NCBI GenBank assembly: GCA_041659565.1
Contig: JBAZXZ010000002.1
Location: forward strand, 232,305 to 296,304
Direction of reading: 5' to 3'
DNA from: Altimarinus sp041659565
GTDB taxonomy: Bacteria; Patescibacteriota; Gracilibacteria; BD1-5; UBA6164
DNA length: 64,000 nt
Below, piece after piece: positions 20,787 to 32,165 of the stretch. The notes beneath the pieces are model-generated. The model searched no databases. It was not told where the DNA came from and saw only the letters and a list, made by a program, of their open reading frames with translations. Every line of letters begins with the position of its first letter. The stretch's first letter is position 1. The translations under genes and the position numbers were made by a program.

Positions 20787-21488
20787 TTATTTTCTCATAC
20801 CTCTCATCCCTTTTCAATGTCATTCTAAACGAGAAGCATCTAGTTTAGCTTGTTCATCAGAAGTCAGAGTAGTTCAGGCTTTTTTCTTTTCTAAAATAGT
20901 TTTTATTTCAGCCATATCTGCTTGTCTTTTTTGCATTTCGATTTTTCTATCGGCTCTTTCTTTAATTATTTCTTGTTTTGTAGTTTCCTCACTTGGAGTT
21001 AGAGTCTGTCAAGCTAGTAATTTATCTATAACATTCTCATGTGTTATCATTTTTGCTTTTTGTTCAGTCATTTTTGTTTCAAAGAAAGTTTGCTTTTCTG
21101 AATCAGTCATAGTTGTTAAAGCTGTTTTTTCAGCATCAGTTAAATTATTTTCAAAACCTCTTTCTCCTATTTCTCATCATCTACCTCATTGTCATTTCCC
21201 CATTAACATCCCCATTCACATTCAAGCTGGTCTATTTGCTTCAAAAGCAGTTAATTTAGCTTGTTCATCAGTTGTCAAAGTTTCTCAATTTTTCTTTTTT
21301 TGCATTATTACTTTTATTGCAGTCATTTCTATTTTTTGTTCCGCTGTTAAATTATTCATCTTACCATATCATCTTACAGTATTTGTTGTTCAAGAATTTG
21401 TAGAATCATTTGCAAAAGTTGTTGCTCAGATTCATCCTACAACAACCGCTGTAAGCAATAATCATGTTAATATTTTTTTATTTTTCAT
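20787..21488 (-). CDS. Exported LTxxEQ-repeat protein (Spy/LTxxQ-like), paralogue 1
   Basis: 233 residues with a signal peptide (MKNKKILTGLLLTAVVVGG) and several copies of a helical motif LT(A/T/S)DEQAKL: NLTAEQKIEMTA, TLTTDEQAKLTAFEANRP, TLTPSEETTKQEI and TLTSDEQAKLDASRLEG. A Gly/Met-rich linker sits in the middle. The arrangement recalls periplasmic LTxxQ proteins such as Spy and CpxP, although homology is uncertain. It is preceded by the response-regulator-type promoter at 21663-21695 and is related to 21701-22252. Role in envelope stress is inferred from motif and promoter. Confidence 0.75.
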
Positions 21489-21637
21489 ATTTATTTAATT
21501 AGTAACTAAAATTTTTTTCTTTTATTATACAAATTTATCTTTAGTGGCCTTATAGTATTTTTTAAATTCTTATTTTACATATTAAGACAAAAGATTAAAT
21601 TATTTTTAATAAAGGAACAGTTTATTTTTATATTAAA

Positions 21638-21695
21638 TGTAACTCTCGAGATTACACTTTAAATTATATTTATCTTTTTTAAGAAACATTTAAGA
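21638..21695 (-). promoter_or_regulatory. Promoter with direct repeats and initiation palindrome
   Basis: Minus strand: TCTTAA (21695-21690), N5, TCTTAA (21684-21679), N10, TATAAT (21668-21663), then a palindrome TGTAA-N9-TTACA (21656-21638) at the expected start. The same order and spacing recur before the paralogue at 22357-22416. Confidence 0.8.
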
Positions 21696-21700
21696 GTAAG

Positions 21701-22252
21701 TTATTGAAATATAGAATTCAATAAATTATCAACACCGTCGCTATTACTTCATAAATTATCTATTTCAGTATTAATTCTATTCAATAAATAATCAAGTATA
21801 TTATTATAAGTAATTTTCTTCGAATCACTATAAGTAGAGTTTTCAATATTACTTCTTGTTGTAGTGATTTTTGTTTTTAATGTATTTAATGTTGCTAGTT
21901 TATCTTCTGTAGAATAAGAAACAATATTGCCTATAATCTTATCCATAGCTGTATCAATTTTTGTTTTATATGTATTGCTTAAATTTCAATAATTATTACC
22001 TTTTATATTTTTTTGTTTATTGTTTTCAAATTTTGTTCAAGATCACATCTGAGGTCTATTTGTTTCAATGGTATCAAGTGTAGCTTGTTCATCTGTAGTT
22101 AGAGTTTCATTATTTCTTTGTTTTTCAAAGACAGTTTTTATTGATTCTCAATCCATAGTTGAATAATCATAAGATGCTGATGTTATTTGTGTACTAGTTA
22201 ATCATATAAAAGGAATTATCATAGCAATAACAATTTTATTTTTATTTTTCAT
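21701..22252 (-). CDS. Exported LTxxEQ-motif protein, paralogue 2
   Basis: 183 residues with a signal peptide (MKNKNKIVIAMIIPFIGLTS) and one clear copy of the motif, TLTTDEQATLDTIETNRPQM, which nearly matches TLTTDEQAKLTAFEANRP of the neighbour. The C-terminal half is helical and Ser/Thr/Asn-rich. It is a diverged duplicate of 20787-21488. Each gene has its own direct-repeat promoter rather than sharing one, which argues that separate regulation by the same factor is maintained. Confidence 0.78.
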
Positions 22253-22356
22253 AACTTTTATTAAGTTAAGTATTAAAATATATTAATTGTAAATAAATCT
22301 TAACTAAATTTTTTATTACTTAATTTTAGAAGAATTTATTACTAATTAATTTAAAA

Positions 22357-22431
22357 AGTGTAATACTAATATTACACTAATAAATTATATACCTAATGAT
22401 TAAGAAAAGTTTAAGTAAGAGATAATTAAGA
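22357..22431 (-). promoter_or_regulatory. Promoter with three TCTTAA copies and palindrome
   Basis: Minus strand: TCTTAA (22431-22426), ACTTAA (22416-22411), N5, TCTTAA (22405-22400), N10, TATAAT (22389-22384), then AGTGTAATA-CTAA-TATTACACT (22378-22357). It explains most of the 22253-22571 gap. Nothing else is seen there. Confidence 0.78.
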
Positions 22432-22571
22432 AATTAAAACCTCTCAAAATAAACATTATTACTTATTTTTTTATTTTCAAAAAAAGAAATAGCATCATTT
22501 ATAATTCAAAGTATTTTTATCAGTAAAAATTCCAAACACACTAGTATAATTCATAATTGAAAAACTAAGAA

Positions 22572-23768
22572 TTATTCAAATCTTAATGCATCTATAGGTC
22601 TTAAATTTGATGCTTTATATGCTGGTAATATACCAAATATTAATCCTATTCAAAGCGAAAATAAGAAACTGACTATAATAGAATTTGTCGATATTATTGC
22701 CGGAATTGAAAAGTGTTTTAATAAAGCAACAACTCAATAACTAAATAATATTCATATAGCTCATCACAATATACTCAAGCTTGATGCTTCTGTCAAAAAT
22801 TGTAATAATATATCTGGTTTTCAAGCTCATATAGCTTTTCTTATTCAAATTTCTTTTGTTCTTTCAGTAACAGAAACAAGCATTATATTCATAACTCCTA
22901 TTCATCAAACAAGTAGAGAAATTCAAGCTATTCAAGCCAAAAGCATTGTAAGAGTTTGAGTTATAGAACTAAAATTCTGAAGCATTTCAGATTGATTTCT
23001 TATTCTATATGGTAAATTATCAGGATCTGTCACATTTAATATATTCATAAGAAATGTATTTATTTCATCTTGTTTTTCAGTAACTTTAGTAGAATCTGTT
23101 ACTGAAATTATTAATTCACTATAATATTTTTGTCATGTAATTCTAATAGATGCTGTCGTTATAGGAATAAATACGGCTCAATCATATGTTGAATTTTGGT
23201 TTACAACTCAAACAACTTCAAATATGTTATTTCACATTTTTATACTTTTTCATATAGGATCTTCTCCATTAAATAAAGTAGTAAGTACATCTTGTCAGAT
23301 TACCACTACTTTATCCAAACTTTCTATATTTTTATCAGTTATATTTGAACCGTATTGAATAGTTATATTTTTAACTTTAAAAAAATCTGTACTAATTCAA
23401 TTTACTGAAGAACTAATATTATTAGCCTCATAAATTAGTTGTCAATTTGTTGAAATAATTGGTAATACTCAATCTAATCAAGTTATATTTTCTTTTAATG
23501 CTTTTACTACTTTATCAGTCATTATATCAGTAGCCGTTGCTTTTCATCCAACACTTCCTCATCCTTTTCAGACAGAAATTGTTAATATATTTGTTCACAA
23601 TTCTTGAATCTTTTGAACAATTGTTTGCTGACTTCAATTTCAAATAGCAGTCAATATAATTACAGATGAAACTCAAATAATTATTCAGAGCATACTTAAA
23701 GAAGACCTTAATTTATTTGCTCTTATGGATTCAAATGAATTTACTACATTTTCAAATATTGATATCAT
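22572..23768 (-). CDS. MacB-type ABC permease (FtsX-like)
   Basis: 398 residues: N-terminal TM helix preceded by ENVVNSFESIRANKLRSSLSMLGIIIG (the MacB/FtsX entry motif), a large extracytoplasmic domain of about 220 residues, then three C-terminal helices with [22 protein letters not shown]-type sequence ending AYKASNLRPIDALRFE. It lacks the fused ATPase domain of E. coli MacB. The ATPase is the separate gene ending 16 bases upstream. With 24520 it makes a tripartite-like exporter without an outer-membrane partner here. Confidence 0.92.
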
Positions 23769-23784
23769 TACTATTTGTTAAGTA

Positions 23785-24450
23785 TTATTCTTTAATTATA
23801 AGTCAATCTTTTATCATTATATGTCTTTTAGCATATTTACCTATATCTGGTTCATGAGTTATCAAAACTATTGTTTTTCATTCTTTATTAAGTTCAGTCA
23901 GAAGTTTCATAATTTCTTGTCATGTCACAGTATCTAGAGCTCAAGTTGGTTCATCTGCTAAAATCATTCATGGATTTACTGCTAATGCTCTAGCTATAGA
24001 CACTCTTTGTTGTTGTCAACCAGATAATTCATTTGGTTTACTATCTAACTTATCTTGTAGTCATACTTTTGTTAATGATTCTATTGCAAGTTTTTCTCTT
24101 TGTCTTTTAGAAACTCATTGATAAGCTAGTGGTAACATAACTTGCTTTAAAACAGACATTCTAGATATAAGATTATAATTTTGAAATATAAATCATATAT
24201 TTTTTCATCTTATTTTTGATAATTGATTTTCTTTTAATCAATCAACTTTTATTCAATTAAAATCATATGTTCCCGAAGTTGCTACATCAAGCATTCATAT
24301 TATATTCATCAGAGTTGATTTTCAACTTCAACTTGGTCACATTATAGATATAAAATCTCAATCTCAAATTTCTAAATCTATTCATTTTAACACTTGAACC
24401 ACATTTTCTCACATTATGTACTCTTTTTTTATATTTTTTAAACTTATCAT
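23785..24450 (-). CDS. MacB-type ATP-binding subunit (LolD-like)
   Basis: 221 residues. Walker A MGPSGSGKSTLMN, Q-loop IGFIFQNYNLI, signature NELSGGQQQRVSIARAL, Walker B PGMILADEPTGALD and the H-loop ITHEPD. The start at 24450 gives MISLKNIKKEYIMG, the standard opening of the MacB/LolD family. A later ATG at 24418 would delete it. It energises the 22572 permease by a mechanotransmission mechanism known for this family. Confidence 0.93.
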
Positions 24451-24519
24451 ATTTTTAAAATTATTGGGTGTAATAGTCTTTTTTTCTATATTCCATATCT
24501 GTATTCTGCATTCTAAATA

Positions 24520-26601
24520 CTACCCTCCTGGACCTCAAAATGATCTATTTGATCAACCACCACTACCTCATCATCTAGTTGGTATAGAAAATAATCATGC
24601 GGGTTTTGTACTTCAACTATTTGATGCTGGAACAAATTTTGTAGTCAATACTGTATCTCATTTTGATAGCCCTGATACAATTTCTGTTTTTCATCAAGAG
24701 CTTATTCATGTTACAACTTCTGTTTTTGTTGGTGAATTATTTTTCATAAGTGTTACATATGTACTTCAGCTTTCAGTTGTTACAGCAGTTGAAGATACAA
24801 GTAATGTTTTTTCTTTTTCTTCTGTTACTATTTCTATATTTGCAGTCATTCATGAAAGTATAGTTTTATTGAAATCTTTATTATCCAAAACTATCTTAAT
24901 CTCATAAGATACTACTCAAGATGATTGAATAGGTGTTGGATCAATTGATGAAATTTCTGCAGTTACTGGTTTGTTTGGTAAAGCATCAAAAGTAACTGTA
25001 GCTTTTGTTCCTACCTTAACTTTCATTATATCTATCTGATCTAGATTAACAGTAATCTCTAATAAATCTGGATTTTCTATATAAATATATTTTTCAGAAT
25101 CAGATAATATATTATCTCAAACCATATAATCTATTTTTCTAACTACTCAATCAAAAGGAGATTCAAGACGATAATCATCTAATCCTTTATTTGCAGTTTC
25201 TAATTTCATTAAAGCTTGATCAATAGAATTATTTGCCTTTTTTATATTATCTACTGTTGGTCATTTAATTAATTCATTTAAACTTTGGTTATTAACTTCA
25301 AGTGTTTTTTCTAATGAAGCAATACTATTTTGCTTAGATTGTAAATCAATAGCATTATTTTGTTTTGTAGTTTCTAAATCTTTTTCACTATTTTGAATAT
25401 CTATCTCTTTTTTTGTTATACTATTTTCACTTGATTTTATAGATGATTCTTGTTGAGTAATTGTATTTGTATTTGATTCTGCTACCAAATCTACATCTGT
25501 AGAAGTATTTATAGTATTTAATGATGAATTAATTGTTATAACTGTATTTTGAGCTGAACTTCTATCAGAACTCATCGTGCTTTTCATTGTTGAAATATCT
25601 GAAGCAGTCAAAGCTCAAACACTTTCTATACTAGCATCAACAGTTTTATATGTTAAATCAGCAGTATCTCCTATACTCTTATAAGTTGTAATAAATTGCT
25701 GTAATAAATCTTTTAGAGTATCAAGATCTCAACTATAATCATATTTAGATAAGCTAGTTTTTAATTTTGTATAAAGACTTATTGATTGTAAAAGTGAACT
25801 TTCTGCTTGAGTTTTTATTCCAGAATTTTTTGCTCATAAAAAACTTTCAAATTCATCATTTCTAGTTCTATTTTCCACAGTAACTCAGAGAATATTATCA
25901 GCATCTTCAATTATCTTTTCTATATTTGTTAAATTTGTTTTTAAAGAAGCTTCTATATTTTGAACAGTTACACTTTTATTTGAAACTGTGTTACTTAGGG
26001 AATTTGCCTGAGTTTTTTTGGTTGTTTCTAAATCTTGTTTTGAAGCAATTAAACTTGTTTTTGATAGATCTAAATCAGCTTTTGCACTTTCTATACTTTT
26101 TTCCATACTATCAATTGAATTTGCTTGAGTAATTTTTAATATTTCTAATTGTTTTTTAGCTGTATCTAAATTATCTTGACTTGATTTTATAGAATTTTGT
26201 GCTTGTAAAATCTTACTCTGATCTGGATCATCAAATAATTGATCATAATTTATTTTAGCATTGTCTAAACTTATCTCTGCATCTTTAATTGCTGATAATC
26301 AATCAGAGTTATCTATTTCTGCAATTATATCTCATTTTTTTACTTTATCTCATTCTTTAAAATATACTTTTTTTATAGTTCATTGTTTTGTAAATTTCAA
26401 ACTTTGTTCATCTACAAGTTTAGCACTTCATACCGCATCAATAGTATTTTTTATACTTCACTCCTCAACAATTTCAGTTGTTTGATTACTTGATGAAGTA
26501 GTATCAGTTTTAATACTTCACAAAAAAGTACTATAATTTATACCCAATATAATAATAATTCCCGGTATAAAATACTTTAAACTAAATTTAATTTTGAACA
26601 T
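24520..26601 (-). CDS. MacA/HlyD-family membrane fusion protein with very long coiled coil
   Basis: 693 residues, nearly double the usual 370-400. The N-terminal TM helix (FSLKYFIPGIIIILGINYST) is followed by a biotinyl-lipoyl half-motif (VYFKEGDKVKKGDIIAEI), then about 350 residues of Ser/Lys/Asp-rich heptads forming an exceptionally long hairpin, the second lipoyl half (ESPFDGVVRKIDYMVGDNI), a beta-barrel part and a Gly-rich tail. It is first in the operon with the ATPase and permease. The long hairpin may span a thick or multi-layer surface, or contact a host cell. That is inference. Confidence 0.88.
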
Positions 26602-26637
26602 AAGAAAAGTTAAGTAATAAAATATAAAATGTGAAAC

Positions 26638-26778
26638 TGTCATTCCGGACTAGATCCGGAATCTATGAACTTTCAAAGCTCATTCTTTGCTCTTATTATA
26701 TATAAAAGTATAGTTTCATAAGTTGAAAAATATTTTTTTTACCTTACTAGAGATTCCTGGTCAAAGCCAGGAATGACA
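26638..26778. repeat. BIME-like composite element, about 141 bases
   Basis: Left palindrome TGTCATTCCGGAC...ATCCGGAATCTATGAAC and right palindrome ACTAGAGATTCCTGG...CCAGGAATGACA with inverted terminal TGTCATTC/GAATGACA. It matches 10051-10192 in size, end sequence and internal GAATCTATGAAC / TAGAGATTCC boundaries; the filler differs. It lies between macA and the small gene on the same strand. Confidence 0.8.
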
Positions 26779-26785
26779 GAGTAAG

Positions 26786-27136
26786 TTAGTTATTTAAAGT
26801 TCATCAAGAATTATTTTGACTTCCTCCTCATTGAAAATTAGAACCAGATCTTGCTCAACTTCAACTTCTAGCTGGCATAATATCTCTTAAACTTTGTCCG
26901 GAAGCAAGTTTTTGTTTAAGTTCAGCTAGAGTTATTCAAGCTCTATCTGCCATTCTTTGTAATTGAGCATCACTCATTGTTGAAGCATCAAAATTACCTC
27001 ATCTAGTTCATCTTACATTTGGATCAAAAGTAGAATTTTTTGCACTATAAGAAGAATATCCATATACAATTGCAGCACCAAGTAATAATCCTAAAATAAA
27101 AGAGATAATTTTATCTCTCATAATATTTTCTTGCAT
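26786..27136 (-). CDS. Small membrane-anchored protein with Gly/Ser-rich tail
   Basis: 116 residues: MRDKIISFILGLLLGAAIVYGY is a clean N-terminal anchor. The central SDAQLQRMADRAGITLAELKQKL with ASGQSLRDIMP is a helical pair resembling the conserved part of other exported CPR proteins. The tail is Gly/Ser/Asn-rich. Start may be 27136 or the internal ATG at 27121. It is preceded by the direct-repeat promoter at 27171-27203, which makes it a likely member of the same regulon as the LTxxEQ proteins. Function unknown. Confidence 0.72.
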
Positions 27137-27170
27137 AAAAAAAGTTTATAATATAAATTTTTACTATTAT

Positions 27171-27203
27171 ACTATAAACTTTTAATTTAAGAAGTGATTA
27201 AGA
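27171..27203 (-). promoter_or_regulatory. Direct-repeat promoter of the small anchored protein
   Basis: Minus strand: TCTTAA (27203-27198), N5, TCTTAA (27192-27187), N10, TATAGT (27176-27171). The region 27141-27182 also forms a 10-base-pair inverted repeat AAAGTTTATA/TATAAACTTT around the expected start. Confidence 0.72.
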
Positions 27204-27219
27204 GAAAGTGGGTTAAAAA

Positions 27220-28748
27220 TTATTTAGCACAACGGAAACCATAAGTATTATCAATATCTGAAGAAATTAACCTTAGATCTAATGTAAATATTCATGCAAA
27301 TTCTAAAATATCAGAATCCCCTCAACGAAGTAAAATCTTATTACTTAATGAAGTAGAATAAATTTTTCAAATACCTTTTTTGAATTCAAATTTAAAGTTT
27401 TTGGTCATTGTTTATTATAAGAATATGGCGATACAAAAGTACATACATTAAATTCATTCCGGCCTGCTGTTCAACATATACTTCATTGATTTATTGCATA
27501 ATTTGTTCAATCAAGTGAATTTGCTCAATTTACATATTCCCAAACATTACCTGATAAATCCCGTATTTCTTCTCAGTTTGATAGTATCAATATATTTCTT
27601 GATTTTCAATCATTTCTTTTTTGTGTACAATCAGTTCAAGTTGGCTCTGCCCATGATAAATCATTAGCATATCAATCACATCACATTGTTGTATTATTTG
27701 ACCTACCATTATATATAAATCAACTTCATACACTATTTCCTGACCAATTATTACTCTCTTGTTCTATATCCCTAGCTATTGTCATCCATTCATCATTAGT
27801 TATAAGATGATAACCCTTTCACATAGATTTACACAGATTTATAGCCTCTCACTGAGTAATTTTTGTTATAGCATATCATCAAACTTTAGATACTACATCT
27901 ATTTTTGACGCAGTATAATTATCTGTTTCCACATCTGGAACTGTTACATCAAGATTATATGGAGTATTGTAACTTGCCTCGTATTTCATTACACAAAAAC
28001 CTGGTTGATTAAATTCTATATTACCTGGTACTGCTATAAATCAATCAGGACAAGAAGCTGGTGCAGCAAATCATACTCAATTATTAATTATTGACTGTTG
28101 AAGTTTTTGTAAAATTAATCAAGTTCAATATAAATATTTATCATCAGTAAAATAGGCTTTATATGAATCTGTTGTATTAACTATATCAATTCAGCTTGAT
28201 CTAAGTGCTATATTGTCTTGTATAGGTGAGTTTGAACCAGTATCAACAAGTACTCATAATTTACTTCCATAAGGCTTTGGTATTCTATCTGTGTAATCAG
28301 CTTTAGCTTGATTTACTAATCAATTATAACTTACATTCAAACTACTAATATTTTCTAAAAACGTTAATAATTGTATATTTCTCTGTTTTGAATCTATAAA
28401 ATATGTATAATAATTATTATCAAGTGGATCTTTTCATCATTCTTTAAATCATATCTCAGATAATACATTTTCTCATACATTTCATTGATATCATACTATG
28501 ACTCAACTTGCATATACAATCACTTTATCATCAGGTAAAGGAGGTCTTCAAGTTGTATATGAATTAAATGCTTGATTTATCGTCTGTATTTGCGCTACTC
28601 TAGTTGCATCTCTTGATGTGCTTATATAACCTGAATAAGATATAAATCATACTGTTCAAAGAATAACTATAATAGTCATAACAACTATCAATTCTATTAG
28701 AGTAAAACCTTTTATATTAGAATTTGGAATTTTTATGTTATTTTGCAT
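27220..28748 (-). CDS. Prepilin-like protein fused to a formylglycine-generating-enzyme-like domain, frameshifted
   Basis: Residues 1-35 are a prepilin signal and helix (IKGFTLIELIVVMTIIVILG), followed by about 200 residues of pilin-like stalk. From about residue 240 there is an FGE-sulfatase/SUMF1-type domain: FIAVPGNIEF, GYHLITNDEWMTIARDIE, and LSGNVWEYVNG. The frame breaks near 27377-27385. The zero-frame product stops at 27345 (467 residues). A -1 shift at the heptamer A_AAA_AAG restores KILLRGGDSD, then NTYGFRCAK and TAA at 27220, the normal family end. This is either programmed frameshifting, a mutation or an assembly error in a six-A run. Many FGE-like proteins are non-catalytic lectin-like surface proteins, and the Cys pair of true FGE was not identified. 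Confidence 0.82.
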
Positions 28749-28891
28749 TGATTTTAGATTAAAAAATATGTCAAATATAAATTAATTGTATCTATTTTTT
28801 AAGTTTGTAAAGTTTTCTTTTTTGATTATTTGATTTTATTTACAAAAAATGTTAAAATTATTAAGATTATTATTAATATTATAAATATAAA

Positions 28892-30109
28892 ATGTGAGTA
28901 TTTTGAAAAGTAAAAAATACATTGATTAAAAATATTATAAACTTTACTATTATTTTAGTAGCAGTTATAAATGTATTTTTATTGTTTTATTTTACTGATA
29001 TATCAAAAACATGAGATATAACAAAGATACTTATAATGATTATATCAATAATTATAGAATGTTTATTTATAATTATTTGTGTAGATTTATTTTACAATTC
29101 CCCTATAGAATCATTAGTTTACAATATACAAAAAGCATTAATAACAAATGAAAAAATAAATTTAAAAAAATCATTTAATCCAGATGTATCATATATAAAT
29201 GGCTTTTTTTTACAATTTTTAAATAGTTTTAAAAATATAAGAACTGATTTTTTGAAAGGAAAAGAAATTAAATGAGAAGTAGAATTAGCTCGTGAAATCC
29301 AAGAAAAACTTTTAAATAAAAAAATTATTTACCCTCCTTCTATAAATATAGTTGCCAGATCTAAACCTCTATGAGAAATATGATGAGATAGTTTTGATGT
29401 AATACAAAACAGTGATAATTATTATATCTATATATGAGATGCTACATGACATTGAGTTTGAGCATGATTTATAATGGTTATGGTAAATGCTCTTATAAGT
29501 GCACTTACAAAAGTTTATATTTCTTGAGCTCAAATACTAATCAATGTAAATGAAACATTAAAACCTAGAATTAAAGCAAATCTACTTATGAGTTTATTAC
29601 TAGTTAGATGGAATGAAAAAGAAAAAAGATTATTTATGACTTGAGCTGGTCATGAATATCTAATAATTTATAAGGCTAAACTTCAAAAATGCTTTAAAAT
29701 AAAATCTGGTTGACTTGCTTTATGAATGATTAAAGATATATCAAAAGTAACAAAAGAAAAAGAAGTTCTATTTGAAAAAAATGATATAATTGTACTTTAT
29801 AGTGATTGAATAACTGATTCAATAAATAGTACTGATGTCTCAGATATTAAAGATAGATTTTCTGAAAATAGGTTAATAAAAGCTATAGAAACAGCTCCAA
29901 ATATTAAATCTAAAAACTATAAAACAGCTCAAGGAGTATTTAATACTATATCTATTGAATTATCTAAATTTATGTGATATAAACATATTCAGAATGATGA
30001 TATAACTTTAGTTGTACTTGAATATAAATCAGAAGACTATGATCAGTTAAATGATTTTCCTAAAGATATTTTGAATGATAAATCTATAATAACTGAATGG
30101 AAATGGTAA
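28892..30109 (+). CDS. SpoIIE/RsbU-type PP2C phosphatase with membrane anchor
   Basis: 405 residues. Two hydrophobic segments (about 15-35 and 45-65) precede a HAMP-like linker, then a PPM phosphatase domain: EVELAREIQEKLL, GEIGGDSFDVI, YIYIGDATGHGVGAGFIM with the metal-binding Asp, IVLYSDGITDSIN and NDDITLVVLEYK. Such enzymes dephosphorylate anti-anti-sigma-like STAS proteins or cyclic targets. No partner STAS or kinase gene is beside it. Start ATG 28892 was chosen because it includes the first TM helix. Confidence 0.9.
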
Positions 30110-30229
30110 AAATAGATTAAAGACAAAAGAATAAAGATAAAAGGTCAAATGAAAAAATAAAAAATACTTTTAAAATAAATGTATTCTATTATAATCTATT
30201 AAGCACTATATCCCTAATCACTTATAAGA

Positions 30230-32131
30230 ATGCCAGAACAAGAAAAAATACATATTCAAGAGAAATTGATCGAATTGATAAAAAAAAGATACCCTTGAGA
30301 TATATATAGCTATGATAAAGTATTAAAACCTATACTTACTCAATCTTCTATTAATAAATCAACAAATAAAAAAGAAGAAATTCTAAGTGACAAAAATGAA
30401 GAGAAATTTATATTGGAAGCTGAAAGTGATTATAAAAGTGCACTAGCTTATGTAAAAGATATAATTTCTCCAGCATTTATGAGAGTTTATCCTGATAAAA
30501 TCAAGATAAATGATGTATTTGCAAGAACATTTTTTATATATGCTTATCCAAATTATCTAGAATGAAATTGGTTATCTCCTATAATAAATTGGGATGTTAA
30601 ATTTGATATAAGTCTATATGTGTATCCTATTAATTCCAATTTTATACAAAAATATCTTAGAAAAAGATTAACTCAATTACACTCAGAAAGAAGTATAAAT
30701 TCTGATAGATGACTTATATGAGACCCTGCTTTAGATGCTCAAATCCAAGATGTAGAAGAATTTAGACAAAAATTGGCAAGATGAGAAGAAAAGTATTTTC
30801 ATTTATGACTTTATATAACTTTATATAGTGATAGTGAAGAAAAATTGAATAAAATATGAAAAGATGTAGAGATATTACTCGCTTGAAGAAATGTATTACA
30901 AAAACAAAGTTTTTTAAGAGCTGAACAATGATTTACATCAACTGGTCCTTTTGCTCGTGATGAACTTGGGGTTTATAGAAATATGTCTACAGGTTGAATT
31001 TCAACAACATTTCCTTTTACTTCATCAACTCTAAGTCATGATGATGGAATATTGTATTGAGTAAATACTCATAATAATTCTCTAATTATATTTGATAGAT
31101 ATAGAACTGAAAATGCAAATATGTGTGTATTTGCGAAATCTGGTTCTTGAAAATCTTTTGCTGTAAAACTTGAGATTCTTAGAAGTCTAATGGTATGAAC
31201 TGATGTAATAGTAATAGATCCTGAAAACGAGTATAAAAATCTTGTAAATGTTGTTTGATGAAGTTATCTAAATGTATCCCTAAATTCAACTCAAAGAATT
31301 AATCCTTTTGATTTACCTCTTTGAGTAAAAGATCAAGAAATAAGACCTGGAGATTTACTTAGAAATGCAGTTATAAACCTGCTTGGGCTTATGAATCTAA
31401 TGCTTGGTAAAATAACAATTGATGAAGAAACAATTCTAGAAAAATGAATTATAGCAACCTATAGTCTAAAATGAATTACACTTGACGATGACAATGCCAT
31501 ATGAAAGGAAATCCCTGTAATGAAAGATTTACAAGAAGTACTTGAGACTATGGACTGAGCTTCTGGGCTTGTAAAAAGAATAGATAAATATACAAATTGA
31601 ATATTTTCTTGAATTTTTAGTCAGCCAACAAATATAGATCTACAAGAATGATTACAAGTTTTTTCAGTAAGAGATTTAGATGAGATACTTAGACCAATAG
31701 CAATGTATGTAATTATGAATCATATCTGGAACAAGATAAGAAGTTCAATGAAAAAAAGAATGCTGGTTATAGATGAAGCATGGAATATAATGCAATATGA
31801 AGACTCTGCAAAATTTTTATTTTGACTTGTAAAAAGAGCCAGAAAATATGGTCTTTGAGTTACTACAATTACTCAAGATGTGGAAGATTTCCTATCTAGT
31901 CCCCAATGAAAACCAATAGTAACAAACTCGTCAATTCAATTACTATTAAAACAATCACCAGCTTCTATTGATGTACTACAAAATATATTTAAATTAACTG
32001 ACCAAGAAAAATACATACTACTAAATTCAAGTATATGACAAGGACTTTTCTTTGCCGGAACTGAACATGTATGAATACAAATTATTGCTTCTCCGTATGA
32101 GGAACAAGTAATAAGTAGGACGGTGAAGTAA
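30230..32131 (+). CDS. VirB4/TraC-like conjugation ATPase
   Basis: 633 residues. After an N-terminal region rich in charged residues, the C-terminal AAA-type motor shows Walker A FAKSGSGKSFAVKLE, Walker B RMLVIDEAWNIMQ, then RARKYGLGVTTITQDVEDFL and a final AGTEHVGIQIIASPYEE. This is the VirB4 domain family. The next gene, on the opposite strand, is a TraG/VirD4-like ATPase, so both T4SS motors are together, but no VirB6, VirB8-10 or relaxase gene is visible. In CPR such pairs are thought to take part in DNA transfer or uptake (inference). Confidence 0.9.
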
Positions 32132-32165
32132 AAAAAGGGAAAAATTAATTTTTCTCTTTTTTTAC
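32128..32165. terminator. Convergent terminator
   Basis: GTAAAAAAAGGGAAAAATT pairs imperfectly with AATTTTTCTCTTTTTTTAC, A-rich on one side and T-rich on the other, at the junction of the convergent VirB4-like and TraG-like genes. It overlaps the final codons of the latter. Confidence 0.7.

Noticed and set aside
24416..24907. Plus-strand 163-codon frame over the start of the MacB ATPase and end of macA
   Set aside because: Antisense to two genes with clear family motifs; no independent evidence.
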